The notes beneath the pieces were generated by a model. That model saw nothing but the letters and a program-made list of their open reading frames with translations. It was not told the DNA's origin and searched no databases. From NCBI GenBank assembly GCA_001898165.1, contig MKTD01000031.1, positions 1-64,000 on the forward strand: DNA of 64,000 nucleotides. The letters run 5' to 3'. The stretch is from Bacteroidia bacterium 43-41 (lineage in GTDB: Bacteria; Bacteroidota; Bacteroidia; Bacteroidales; Dysgonomonadaceae). Positions 44,708-53,739 of this stretch are shown here, one piece after another; position 1 is the stretch's first letter, and every line of letters starts with the position of its first letter. The position numbers and the translations under genes are program-made.

Positions 44708-45072
44708 TGTTCACTGTTGTTAGGTTCATTTTCTTCTTTTTTATAATTGCCTTTGACAACGGCATCAACTCCGGTTGATAATTCCCTCCATGTTGACTCT
44801 AAAAGTTCATAAAATTTTTCACCTTTCTCTGTCAGGATAAAATATTTCCGTGGCGGCCCCGAAGTACTCTCCACCCAGCGGTAAGTTAGTATTTCGGCAT
44901 TCTTCAATCGATTGAGTAACGGATACAGCGTCCCCTCGAGAAGCTGCAAGCCTGCATTTTTCATTTCGTCGATTATATCGCCCGGATACGCTTCGTTCCG
45001 CCTGATAATCGCCAAAATGCAGTACTCCAGTACTCCTTTTCTCATTTGACTTTGGGTATTTTCTATATTCAT
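44704..45072 (-). CDS. PadR-family transcriptional regulator
   Basis: This 122-residue winged-helix protein matches PadR: MRKGVLEYCILAIIRRNEAYPGDIIDEMKNAGLQLLEGTLYPLLNRLKNAEILTYRW, with GTLYPLLNRL as recognition helix, and STSGPPRKYFILTEKGEKF as the wing. PadR proteins are dimeric repressors. The gene overlaps the PspC gene by 4 bp, a common pairing, suggesting autoregulation and control of the envelope-stress protein. The -7 box is distant (45190-45197), so a long leader may exist. Confidence 0.92.
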   Translation of the reverse strand: MNIENTQSQMRKGVLEYCILAIIRRNEAYPGDIIDEMKNAGLQLLEGTLYPLLNRLKNAEILTYRWVESTSGPPRKYFILTEKGEKFYELLESTWRELSTGVDAVVKGNYKKEENEPNNSEQ

Positions 45073-45424
45073 TTTTTTCTAATTATTTGTTCGTTAAATA
45101 ATTTATGTTGTCCGTTGTTTCCTCTAACCGGCGGACTATTTGTTTCCGACGTTAGATACTTTTCACCAGCTGATAAATTATTGACGATGCAAAATTAAAT
45201 TAAACAAAGTAATATGCAATGCAAAGTACCAACGAATTTCTTTATTTTAATTTTATTTAACGTAAAGTGCTTTCAGGACCCCGTCAATGTTGTTTTTCGT
45301 AAAAATTCGACAGCTATTGTCTTCTCTACATACTATAAATTGCTTCAGAAATCAATATTTTGATTGACCTTCTATTGTCGTTTAGCCCTTTTATAAGTAT
45401 GTTTGCAAATCAATGTGCGAATTT
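45073..45424. other. 352-bp divergent intergenic region with promoter boxes on both strands
   Basis: The region lies between the PadR and M23 genes. It is AT-rich and holds CAAAATTA at 45190-45197 (TAATTTTG on the minus strand) and TATGTTTG at 45398-45405 on the plus strand. No gene, repeat or terminator is seen; a regulator site near 45210-45235 is possible but no symmetric motif stands out. Confidence 0.5.
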
Positions 45425-47134
45425 ATGAAGTTCAATAAACTATTCTTATCTGTTTCACTTTTCTTTATCTCAACCGGTTTCTCCGGTTTTTCCGTTTATT
45501 CACAACCATATGCAAGCCCCGTCAATATTCCCCCGGCGCTCAGCGCCAACTTTGGGGAGTTGCGGAGCAATCATTTTCATTCGGGACTTGACTATAAAAC
45601 ACAACAAGTTACAAACAAGCCTGTTATTGCTATTGCCGATGGATATATTTCGCACATTAGTGTTTCACCGGGCGGATACGGACTGGCGCTCTACATCAAC
45701 CATCCCGCCACTGGGCATACCAGCGTTTACGGGCACCTGAACAGTTTCTCTAAACCTATAGCCGATTATGTAAAAGAAAAACAGTACGAGCAGGAAAGTT
45801 ACCGGATAGAGCTTTATCCCGAACCGGGTTTGCTGGCGGTTAAAAAAGGCCAACAAATAGGGTTGAGCGGAAATACGGGCAGCTCCGGCGGCCCTCACCT
45901 GCACTTTGAAGTGCGCGATACCCAAACGCATGACCCTCTGGATCCGTTACATTTTTTCAGCCAAACCATTCCCGATACGCAAAAACCCGATATCCGCGGT
46001 ATTGCATTTTATCCTATCGGGGGGAAAGGTGTTGTGAACGGGAGTAGTGATCCTTTGCGGTTGGATATAGGGAAAAACAACTCCGGGATTCCGCTGGCGC
46101 TGAACCAACCGGTAAATGCATGGGGAAAAATCGGCATAGGCGTAAAAGCATACGATCGGATGAATGGACAATCCAACATCTACGGCGTTAAGCACGTCAG
46201 GTTGTTTGTGGACGAAAAGCAAGTTTTCAGCAGCTCCATCAATAGGTTTTCTTTCAGCAAAACACGTATGCTGAACTCATTTATCGATTTTGAAGAGTGG
46301 CGAAAGCGAAGTTCTTTTTATATGAAATCGTTTGTGGAACCGGGCAACAGGCTCAATTTCTATGATGCTGTCAACAACGGCTATATCGACATCACCGAAG
46401 AGCGGAATTACCGTATGCGCTACGAACTCGAAGACCACCATGGGAATACCCTTATATACTCTTTTGTGGTTAAGGGGCAACAACAACCCATCTCCCAAGC
46501 GGCAACGTGCAACAATTTTATGTCGTGGACGTTGCACAATTCGTTTGTAGATCTCGATTTTATGCTCGATATTCCTCCGGAAAATCTTTACAGCAACTTC
46601 TGTTACACTCATCGGAAAATCAGCTCAGCGGCTTATTATTCCGATATACATCAGGTGAACGAGTCGCCGGTACCGTTACACCATAATGCAACCATCTGGA
46701 TAAAATTAAACGCGGATACGCTGAAGAACAGGAAACAATACGGTATTGTGGAGATCGGGGGAACAGGAAATATCAGCTGGATCGGCGGAACTTATAAACG
46801 GGGCGGCGTGGAAACTTCCATTCGCGAGCTGGGCAGAAGATATGCCATTGACACAGACACCGTACTGCCGAAAATTACTCCTGTAAACCCTGAAAAATGG
46901 GTCACCACACGCAGGATCCAAATCCGGTTGACGGATAACAAAAGCGGAATTTCGAACTTTAAAGGGACCGTTAATGGAAAATTCGTCCTGTTTTCACACG
47001 ATATGAAATCTTCCCTTTACACTTATGTGTTCGATGATTCGAGGCTGGAAAAAGGCAAAACGCAAGAACTTGTATTTACCGCAACAGATGGTGCGGGGAA
47101 TACAACGGAGTACAGGCATGAATTTTTGTACTGA
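45425..47134 (+). CDS. M23-family metallopeptidase, secreted
   Basis: Starting at ATG 45425, which gives the best signal peptide (MKFNKLFLSVSLFFISTGFSGFSVYSQ), the protein has 569 residues. Near the mature N-terminus is a LytM/M23 peptidase domain: HSGLD supplies H52 and D56, and HLH in GPHLHFEVRD supplies H158 and H160. These zinc ligands are complete, so it is probably an active peptidoglycan endopeptidase. The remaining 380 residues form an immunoglobulin-like/other beta-rich region of unknown role (ADTLKNRKQYGIVEIGGTG). It has its own -7 box at 45398-45405. Confidence 0.9.
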   Translation: MKFNKLFLSVSLFFISTGFSGFSVYSQPYASPVNIPPALSANFGELRSNHFHSGLDYKTQQVTNKPVIAIADGYISHISVSPGGYGLALYINHPATGHTSVYGHLNSFSKPIADYVKEKQYEQESYRIELYPEPGLLAVKKGQQIGLSGNTGSSGGPHLHFEVRDTQTHDPLDPLHFFSQTIPDTQKPDIRGIAFYPIGGKGVVNGSSDPLRLDIGKNNSGIPLALNQPVNAWGKIGIGVKAYDRMNGQSNIYGVKHVRLFVDEKQVFSSSINRFSFSKTRMLNSFIDFEEWRKRSSFYMKSFVEPGNRLNFYDAVNNGYIDITEERNYRMRYELEDHHGNTLIYSFVVKGQQQPISQAATCNNFMSWTLHNSFVDLDFMLDIPPENLYSNFCYTHRKISSAAYYSDIHQVNESPVPLHHNATIWIKLNADTLKNRKQYGIVEIGGTGNISWIGGTYKRGGVETSIRELGRRYAIDTDTVLPKITPVNPEKWVTTRRIQIRLTDNKSGISNFKGTVNGKFVLFSHDMKSSLYTYVFDDSRLEKGKTQELVFTATDGAGNTTEYRHEFLY

Positions 47135-47145
47135 GGCCGTGTCAT

Positions 47146-48321
47146 CTATCTCAATCCCAGCGTTTCCTCTGCCAGCCGGATTTCGTTTTCGCTTCCGGTA
47201 TGTTTTCCTTCCACGTCCGATAGTTTCACGCATTCGTGCCATTGCTCCTTAGCGGTCATTTTGCACCGGAAGAGCTTCATCACGATATTCATTCCCTTGA
47301 TGTTGTTGCCCACATCATTGGTGAGGTTTGTCCCTATACCGAAAGTAGCCCCTATGCGCTTCCCGCAATAGTTTTTAATTTTGATGGCTTTGTCCACGTT
47401 CAGGCTGTCGGAAAAGACGATGTATTTAAGTTTGGGGTCTATTCGCAGTTCCTCATACCGGCGAATGACTTTATCGGTAAAAACGAAGGCGTCGCCGCTG
47501 TCGTGCCGGAGGCTAGTGAACAACGCCGCATGCTTTTTGCTGAAGTTACGGAGAAAAACATCGGTGGTATATGTATCGGTAAGAACGGTTCCCAGATCGC
47601 CGTCATAGACGTTTATCCAGTTCTCCATCGACATGTAATTGGCCATCTTATACCCGTAAATGGACCCGTGAAACTGCACCCATTCGTGCGGATGCGTTCC
47701 CGACACGTTCACATTGTGTTTGTACGCCAGGTAAACATTGCTTGTCCCGAAGAGTGAATCTCCGGCGTGTTGTTCAAGCAACCCGGTAACCCGGTCTTCC
47801 ACTTCGAAACTAAACCGGCGACGCATGCCAAAGAGTGAGAACGTGATGTTGTTCTCCTTCAGTTTGAGCGCTTTTTCGATAGCCATCTTTTCCATGTATT
47901 CCGTATCGGGATATTGCTTCATTTCCCTGAAATACAGTTCGGACACCGTAGCGAGAATAGGTGTTTCCCAGAGTGTGACCCGATAAAGCAATCCCGTAGC
48001 ACGGATTTTTAATTTATGGTCTTCGAGAGAAACTTCCACTTCCGACGGATCGAACCGGAACCCTTTCAGAAAATCGATATAAATGGGCGGCAGATAGGGC
48101 ATTTTCTTTCTTACAAACTCCTCTTCTCCCTTCGTCAGGCTCAGCTCCGACATTTTGACCAACTCTTGCCGCACCAGTTCGTCAAATCCGTCAGGATAAT
48201 CGCCGTTGCTCCTGTCCACAAATTCAAACTCGCCGCAGGCGCGGGGAAAAAGTTTGCTGTAGGCGTAGCTGGTAGTAAATTTATACAAATCCGTATCGAG
48301 AATACTTTTGATAATTGCCAT
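47146..48321 (-). CDS. pncB: Nicotinate phosphoribosyltransferase
   Basis: This 391-residue enzyme joins nicotinate to PRPP for NAD salvage. Family motifs are LDTDLYKFTTSYAYSKLFP at the start, FSLFGMRRRFSFEVEDRVTGLLE, GTHPHEWVQFHGSIYG, LTDTYTTDVFLRNF, LRHDSGDAFVFTDKVIRRYEEL and FGIGTNLTNDVG. The length is standard. The lplA gene lies 66 bp upstream on the same strand. Its 3' end is 11 bp from the convergent M23 gene with no terminator visible between them. Confidence 0.95.
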   Translation of the reverse strand: MAIIKSILDTDLYKFTTSYAYSKLFPRACGEFEFVDRSNGDYPDGFDELVRQELVKMSELSLTKGEEEFVRKKMPYLPPIYIDFLKGFRFDPSEVEVSLEDHKLKIRATGLLYRVTLWETPILATVSELYFREMKQYPDTEYMEKMAIEKALKLKENNITFSLFGMRRRFSFEVEDRVTGLLEQHAGDSLFGTSNVYLAYKHNVNVSGTHPHEWVQFHGSIYGYKMANYMSMENWINVYDGDLGTVLTDTYTTDVFLRNFSKKHAALFTSLRHDSGDAFVFTDKVIRRYEELRIDPKLKYIVFSDSLNVDKAIKIKNYCGKRIGATFGIGTNLTNDVGNNIKGMNIVMKLFRCKMTAKEQWHECVKLSDVEGKHTGSENEIRLAEETLGLR

Positions 48322-48387
48322 TTTTTGTAGATAATAACTTTTGTCTTAAAACACTTCACCTGACAATCGGTTCACGCCTGAAAGAGG

Positions 48388-49380
48388 TTATTCCACAATT
48401 GCCTCCGTCAGTTCATCCAACGAAAATCCGGCAAAATAGTGGTTGAATTCTATTCCGGAGAGTGCGTCGCGAACATTTTCCGGAGTGTATTTTACGCCGA
48501 CAAGCGCATTTTCCACCTCCGACAGGTTGCTGTTGTTCCCAAAAAAAGTTCCGTAAAAACGGATCCGGCGGATAACGGAGTTCTCAACATCGGCAAAGAC
48601 CTGGATTTTCCCGGCAGTGTACCGGGATTGCCGTTCGATGCCGAATTTGGGAGAATGCCCGTAATTCCATTCCCAGGTGCCGAATTTTGTGGCGCGCAAA
48701 TGCTCTATGTCCGCTAACTCTTCTTCCGAAAAAGTATATTCTTTCATCTCCGGAAATTTCGACTTCATCTGTTCCAGCAATTTATCGGAAAACTCATTTA
48801 CCGATATCTTTACCGGCAGGTTAGGCAAAATGTTATCCACAACGCTTCGTACGGATTTTACACTTCTGCTTTCAATCTTGTCTTTAGGCACCTCAAGGGC
48901 CTTCGAGAGAACGGTAAGGTCGGTATCAAAAAGCAAGCATCCGTGGTGCATAACCCGTCCATGGATATATGCCTGCGCATTTCCGCAGATTTTTTTTCCG
49001 TCGATAACCAGATCGTTTCGTCCGGTAAACTCGGCCTTAACGCCTAAATCTGCCAATGTATCAATGACCGGCCTGGAAAAGGTTTCGAAGTCGAAATCAG
49101 CACCTTTATCTTCGTTTGAAATAATGGTATAATTGAGATTGTTGTGGTCGTGATATACGGCTCCCCCACCCGATATGCGCCGTACAACGTGGATACCGTT
49201 CTGTTTTACGTATTCTGAATTGATCTCTTCAATCGTATTTTGATGCTTCCCCACGATGATGGCCGGTTCGTTTATCCACAAGATGAACACCTTATCGTGG
49301 TGCAACAGTTTTTTGAAACAGTACTCCTCCAGAGCAATATTATAATCGGGTTTATTGGATTTGTTAACTATATAGATCAT
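48388..49380 (-). CDS. lplA: Lipoate-protein ligase
   Basis: This 330-residue enzyme activates lipoate with ATP and attaches it to lipoyl domains of 2-oxoacid dehydrogenases or glycine cleavage H protein. The N-terminal domain shows NIALEEYCFKKL, FILWINEPAIIVGKHQNTIEEIN, the RRISGGGAVYHDHNNLNYTII lipoate loop and FTGRNDLVIDGKKICGNAQ with the conserved lysine. A smaller C-terminal accessory domain (about 245-330) matches LplA. It has its own -7 box at 49408-49415. Confidence 0.93.
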   Translation of the reverse strand: MIYIVNKSNKPDYNIALEEYCFKKLLHHDKVFILWINEPAIIVGKHQNTIEEINSEYVKQNGIHVVRRISGGGAVYHDHNNLNYTIISNEDKGADFDFETFSRPVIDTLADLGVKAEFTGRNDLVIDGKKICGNAQAYIHGRVMHHGCLLFDTDLTVLSKALEVPKDKIESRSVKSVRSVVDNILPNLPVKISVNEFSDKLLEQMKSKFPEMKEYTFSEEELADIEHLRATKFGTWEWNYGHSPKFGIERQSRYTAGKIQVFADVENSVIRRIRFYGTFFGNNSNLSEVENALVGVKYTPENVRDALSGIEFNHYFAGFSLDELTEAIVE

Positions 49381-49407
49381 TTTTTTTTGCTTTTATTTTT
49401 TGTGTCA

Positions 49408-49415
49408 CAAAGATA
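49408..49415 (-). promoter_or_regulatory. -7 box for lplA
   Basis: CAAAGATA reads TATCTTTG on the minus strand, 28 bases upstream of the start at 49380. Confidence 0.55.
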
Positions 49416-49455
49416 AAGATTTTCTCGAAAATCTGTTCAACAACTTTTTAAACAG

Positions 49456-49487
49456 AACAGCAGCTGCCTTTTGAAGCAACTGCTGTT
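49456..49487. terminator. Hairpin after the toxin-antitoxin genes, possible terminator
   Basis: AACAGCAG (49456-49463) pairs with CTGCTGTT (49480-49487), with further pairing of TGC/GCA inside. The T-run after it on the minus strand is weak (TGTTTAAAAAG), so termination efficiency is uncertain. Confidence 0.5.
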
Positions 49488-49513
49488 TATCGTAAGTTTC
49501 AAAAATTGCAACT

Positions 49514-49825
49514 CTACAACATGGATGCTGTTTTCCTGATTTGCGCAAGACGTTCGGCAAATTTTTTGTCTTTACGTACTATTTGCATATTGTATTTGAG
49601 TTGTAAATTCATAAGCGAATCTGCAGGTATGTCCAATACGGCCTCGAAAAGCATCGCAGTTGTAGCTGTTAGCGGGCGACGACAATTCAGAATATCGTTT
49701 AACATTTTGTACGACATACCCATTTGAGCGGCAATTTTTCCTTGTGTGATACCGCGATATTCTATCTCGTCTTTCAAAACTTCACCCGGATGAGTTGGCG
49801 AAAATCCATATTCTGTTTTTCTCAT
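49514..49825 (-). CDS. higA: HigA-type antitoxin (helix-turn-helix)
   Basis: This 103-residue protein opens with FSPTHPGEVLKDEIEYRGITQGKIAAQMGMSYKMLNDILNCRRPLTATTAMLFEAVLDI, the HigA/VapI pattern of an XRE helix-turn-helix (about residues 23-80). It should neutralise the toxin encoded just before it and repress the shared promoter. It starts 5 bp after the toxin stop, giving the toxin-first order of higBA loci. The promoter carries a palindrome suited to its binding. Confidence 0.88.
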   Translation of the reverse strand: MRKTEYGFSPTHPGEVLKDEIEYRGITQGKIAAQMGMSYKMLNDILNCRRPLTATTAMLFEAVLDIPADSLMNLQLKYNMQIVRKDKKFAERLAQIRKTASML

Positions 49826-49830
49826 ATTTT

Positions 49831-50148
49831 TTATTTGTAATGATTCGATAATTCTAATATATTACATATTGCAACTACCGTTTCGGAAATAACTTGTGTC
49901 ACAGTAAACTCGATACGATATTGGTTGTTGACACGAACAGAAGATATTCCTTTTTTATCGCCTTCTAAAACTTTGTAATTCAAAGAGTGAAATTTATACA
50001 AATCTTCTATTTGAGAAACCGATTCCAATAAGTCAATCGTTTTTCGGTATTTATTTACCACTTGTGGTTGAAAACGATATTTCTTCTCTTTAGTCTTACC
50101 TTTTTCGTAAAGCTCACGCAGATATTCTTTTTCAAACCTTATTTCCAT
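49831..50148 (-). CDS. higB: HigB/RelE-like toxin
   Basis: The start at ATG 50148 (MEIRFEKEYLREL) is chosen because a -7 box at 50172-50179 lies just upstream; a longer frame from 50280 would run across it and into the PG0541 gene. The 105-residue product fits the RelE/ParE fold: FEKEYLRELYEKG, QIEDLYKFHSLNYKVLEGDKKGISSVRVNNQYRIEFTV. HigB toxins cut mRNA on the ribosome. The typical basic residues (R in VRVNNQYRIEF) are present. It is followed by higA. Activity is inferred from family only. Confidence 0.85.
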   Translation of the reverse strand: MEIRFEKEYLRELYEKGKTKEKKYRFQPQVVNKYRKTIDLLESVSQIEDLYKFHSLNYKVLEGDKKGISSVRVNNQYRIEFTVTQVISETVVAICNILELSNHYK

Positions 50149-50171
50149 AAACCGCCGGTTTATATTCGAAA

Positions 50172-50214
50172 CAAAGATAACAATTCTTTTTAATTCCACT
50201 AAAAAAAGTGGAAT
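50172..50214 (-). promoter_or_regulatory. Promoter and palindromic operator of the toxin-antitoxin pair
   Basis: CAAAGATA at 50172-50179 reads TATCTTTG on the minus strand, 24 bases before the toxin ATG. Upstream of it ATTCCACT (50193-50200) and AGTGGAAT (50207-50214) form a perfect 8-bp inverted repeat with a 6-base spacer, overlapping the expected -33 position. This is where a HigA dimer would block transcription. Confidence 0.65.
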
Positions 50215-50255
50215 ACTTTTATTCATTCCCATAAAAAACAAAACGGCTGACTCAT

Positions 50256-50549
50256 TCAAATCATATCTTCCACGTTCCACACAAAAGCACGGAGGCCTAA
50301 GTTTTCGGACTCATTATCCAATTCTTTCAAATAGTTCAGCAACGGAGCAACTCTGTGATCCTCCACCACCGTGAGAACAGCATTGTTCACCGATGGCCAG
50401 GCGTGGCTGCCGTAATGCGGATCACCGGTTTTACTGCCTTTACCGAATACTTCGCGCCACGAAGTAAATCCGCGGATATTAAATTTGGACAGGTCGTTGA
50501 TTATTTGTGAATAATGCGCCTGATCCAGTATAATCATTACTGCCTTCAT
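50256..50549 (-). CDS. PG0541 family protein (PII-like), RND-associated
   Basis: This 97-residue protein has the ferredoxin-like beta-alpha-beta pattern of PII-type proteins (MKAVMIILDQAHYSQIINDLSKFNIRGFTSWREVFGKGSKTGDP, then VNNAVLTVVEDHRVAPLLNYL). It matches the PG0541 transporter-associated family, which is found next to RND pumps in Bacteroidota and whose role is unknown. Its ATG overlaps the RND stop (ATGA). It lacks the PII T-loop Tyr signature. It may be a small-ligand sensor of the pump; that is inference. Confidence 0.82.
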   Translation of the reverse strand: MKAVMIILDQAHYSQIINDLSKFNIRGFTSWREVFGKGSKTGDPHYGSHAWPSVNNAVLTVVEDHRVAPLLNYLKELDNESENLGLRAFVWNVEDMI

Positions 50550-53500
50550 GCTTCAGCTCCTTTTTGATAAATTGATAATTCTTCTTGTTTGTTTTGACTC
50601 TGAATTTTCTCACGATGTTTGCGGCGTTTGCGTTTTACGCCATTCCCTCCAAAAATGGAATACAATGCAGGAACAAGAATAAGGGTTATAATCGTAGAGA
50701 AAGTCATCCCGCCGATAATTGAGACCCCAAGAGATTTCCACATCTCCGAGCCTTGTCCGGTACCGATGGCCAACGGAACCATACCCAAAATGGTAGTAAG
50801 GGTAGTCATCAATACGGGACGCAACCTCGATCTGCCACCGTGCACCACGGCCGTTATGATTGACATGCCGCGCTCGCGGTTCAGGTTGATATAGTCGATA
50901 AGTACAATACCGTTCTTCACTACCATACCCACAAGCATGATCAATCCCACAAATCCCATAATCCCGAGGGGTTCGCCTGTTATCGACAGGAACAGCAACG
51001 AACCGATAAACGCGAACGGAACGGTCAGGATAATAATAAACGGATAGGTAAGCGATTCAAACTGGGACGCCAACACGATATAAACCAGCAACGACACGAT
51101 CATCAGCAATAATCCCAAATCTGCAAAAGACTCCTGCTGGTCTTCGAGCGATCCGCTTATTTCAACCTGTATGCCGGACGGGACGTCGAGGGTGGCAATA
51201 GCCGCATTTACATCTTTCACAATCTCGCTCAAAGCACGTTTATATATTGTACCCTGAACAGTTACTATGCGCTGGCGGTCCTTCCGGTCGATCTGCGGAA
51301 GCGACGAGTTTTCTTCAACCCGTCCCACATCGCGGACACGGATACCAACACCCATAGGATTGTAGATCATTATGTTTTCGATATCTTCTATCGATTGACG
51401 GTATTGCGCATCGTACCGCACACGTATGTCGTACTCCTCACCATCTTCCCGATAGCGCGACATGATAAGCCCGTTTATGCGGTTCCTTACTGAATTTGCC
51501 GCTGTAGCCATATTCAAGCCATTTAACGACAGTTTCTCGCGATCGAAAACAATATTGTATTCCATCCTGTAATCTTTACGTGAGATAGCGATATCGCGTA
51601 ACCCCGCAACAGCCTCCAGCTTAGGTTTCAAATCGGCAGCCAACTTATCGGTTTCAGCCAAATCGTAACCGTATATATCAACAGCCACGTTGCTACCGCC
51701 CGTCATTCCCATTTCCCCACCGCCGGGCAACACTTTAAACCGGTGTACTTCGGGCATGGCAGCCAGTTCGGTACGAAGTTCGTCGGAGACATCGTATATG
51801 GATTTCTTCCTGTTCTTGGCCTCTGTCAATCGTATGTTGTACCTTAAAATGTTGGAGCCGTTATCCTGCATAGCCGCCCACGCATTATCATCACTAGCCT
51901 GCCCTACGGCAAAAGAAACGATTTCCACCTCAGGATGTTGTTTTTCCATCATTTGAGCAATTTTGTGTCCGGTTTCGCGGGCAAGCTCCATTCTTGTTCC
52001 CGTAGGCATCTCAACGGTCATGGATATATCGTTGTTGTCCGATGCAGGCATAAATTCCGTTTTAAGCGTCAGGGCGCTGATAACAACTCCCAGCACAAAT
52101 ACGGCTAAAACAGAGAAGAGGGTAATTCGCCGGTTTGTCGCTACTCTTTTTACCAATCCGGCATAACCTTTATCGAGCTTATCCAGTAAAGGAAGTATTT
52201 TCTTGTTGTACCATTTGTCGAAAGCGCTCATTTTCTTATCCTTATCGGCTCTCATCATTTTTGCACTCATCATCGGCGTAAGTGTCATGGCGATAATAAG
52301 TGAAAGCGAAATAATGATGGTTACCATCCATCCGAGCTGTTTGAACATAACTCCGGCGAAACCACCGACCATTGTCATCGGTAAAAACACAGCCACTATG
52401 GTAAGTGTAGATGCGATAATGGAGAGCGAAACCTCTTCGGTTCCGTAAACAGCAGCTTGTTTGGGACGGCTGCCCCGTTCGATGTGTGTGGTGATGTTTT
52501 CGAGCACCACGATAGCATCGTCAACCACCATTCCGATGGTAATGGACAATGCCGATAACGATATGATATTTATTGAATTACCTGTTATATACAGATAAAT
52601 AAATGAGCCGATCAGCGAGATGGGAATGGAAATCATAATGATAACGGTTGCCCGCCAGCGCCCGAGGAAGAAAAGCACTACCAGCCCTACAATTATTAAA
52701 GCAAGTAAAATAGTTTCGAGCAAACTGTTGATAGAAACCTTCACGTACTCCGATGTATCCATCACGGTTACAATTTTGATGTCGGGCGGAAGATTTTTCT
52801 TCAACTCCACAATCTCTTTTTTTACGGCATCGGCAATTGCCACCGTGTTAGACCCCGATTGCTTTTGTACAACGAGGGAGGCACTTCTTTCCCCATTGGT
52901 ATAATTTTCCATTATATGGTCTTGCAGCGTATCCTTCACAACGGCCAGGTCCCTTAAATAAATGGGGTGCCCCTGATAGTTTCCTACAATAATGTTGTTA
53001 AGTTCGCGGCTTTCGGTAAACTCACCTTCGAGACGAAGCATATACGTTTGCGATCCGATATCGAAATTTCCGGCAGGGACATTCACGTTTTCAGCAGAAA
53101 TGACCTGGGCAATTTGTTCCAGGGAAATGTTGTAGGCTTCTAATTTTTCGGGCATCACATTTACCTGAATCTCACGTTGCGGCGCACCCGATACGGCCAC
53201 GGTCCCCACACCCGGAATACGGTTGAGCGGATTTGCCACCTGCTCATCAAGAATTTTGTACAATGCGCCGGCGCTCTCCCGTGCCGTTGCCGAGAGAATA
53301 ATTACGGGAATCATGTCGGAACTGAACTTCAGGATCATAGGATCTTCAGCCCCGTCGGGAAGGAATCCCGCAATCATATCCACCTTATCCCGGACATCGT
53401 TCATCACGTTATCCATATTCGTCCCGAAATCAAACTCAAGCATTATCATCGACATCCCGTCTCTCGATTGCGAAGTAATCTTTTTGATGCTCTCCGTTGA

Positions 53501-53716
53501 GTTAAGCACATCCTCCAGCGGCCTCGTAACGTTGGCTTCAACGTCGCCTGATCCGGCTCCGGGATACGATGTCATCACCGAAATAATGTTCATGTCTATT
53601 TCGGGATATAAGTCGATGGGAAGTTGGCGGTAAAACATAAATCCGATGATCACCACTCCGATAAATATCAGTGATGTTCCAACGGGATTCTTTACCGCGG
53701 TTTCATATATTTTCAT
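50546..53716 (-). CDS. RND efflux transporter permease (HAE1 type)
   Basis: This 1,056-residue inner-membrane pump has the AcrB architecture: helix 1 (about 10-30), a large periplasmic loop (about 40-330), six helices (about 330-530), a second loop and a final set of six helices (about 850-1025). Proton-relay acids are present as DD in ITIGMVVDDAIVVLENI. The C-terminus is basic. It works with the adaptor and TolC genes immediately upstream to export drugs or metabolites. The operon is likely controlled by the TetR gene at its head. The substrate is unknown. Confidence 0.95.
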   Translation of the reverse strand: MKIYETAVKNPVGTSLIFIGVVIIGFMFYRQLPIDLYPEIDMNIISVMTSYPGAGSGDVEANVTRPLEDVLNSTESIKKITSQSRDGMSMIMLEFDFGTNMDNVMNDVRDKVDMIAGFLPDGAEDPMILKFSSDMIPVIILSATARESAGALYKILDEQVANPLNRIPGVGTVAVSGAPQREIQVNVMPEKLEAYNISLEQIAQVISAENVNVPAGNFDIGSQTYMLRLEGEFTESRELNNIIVGNYQGHPIYLRDLAVVKDTLQDHIMENYTNGERSASLVVQKQSGSNTVAIADAVKKEIVELKKNLPPDIKIVTVMDTSEYVKVSINSLLETILLALIIVGLVVLFFLGRWRATVIIMISIPISLIGSFIYLYITGNSINIISLSALSITIGMVVDDAIVVLENITTHIERGSRPKQAAVYGTEEVSLSIIASTLTIVAVFLPMTMVGGFAGVMFKQLGWMVTIIISLSLIIAMTLTPMMSAKMMRADKDKKMSAFDKWYNKKILPLLDKLDKGYAGLVKRVATNRRITLFSVLAVFVLGVVISALTLKTEFMPASDNNDISMTVEMPTGTRMELARETGHKIAQMMEKQHPEVEIVSFAVGQASDDNAWAAMQDNGSNILRYNIRLTEAKNRKKSIYDVSDELRTELAAMPEVHRFKVLPGGGEMGMTGGSNVAVDIYGYDLAETDKLAADLKPKLEAVAGLRDIAISRKDYRMEYNIVFDREKLSLNGLNMATAANSVRNRINGLIMSRYREDGEEYDIRVRYDAQYRQSIEDIENIMIYNPMGVGIRVRDVGRVEENSSLPQIDRKDRQRIVTVQGTIYKRALSEIVKDVNAAIATLDVPSGIQVEISGSLEDQQESFADLGLLLMIVSLLVYIVLASQFESLTYPFIIILTVPFAFIGSLLFLSITGEPLGIMGFVGLIMLVGMVVKNGIVLIDYINLNRERGMSIITAVVHGGRSRLRPVLMTTLTTILGMVPLAIGTGQGSEMWKSLGVSIIGGMTFSTIITLILVPALYSIFGGNGVKRKRRKHREKIQSQNKQEELSIYQKGAEA

Positions 53717-53739
53717 CTGGTTGATGTTTAAATTTTACG

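Noticed and set aside
50149-50280. Longer start for the HigB-like toxin
   Set aside because: The added 44 residues cross the promoter and palindrome and overlap the PG0541 gene; the RelE-type fold starts at MEIRFEKEY.
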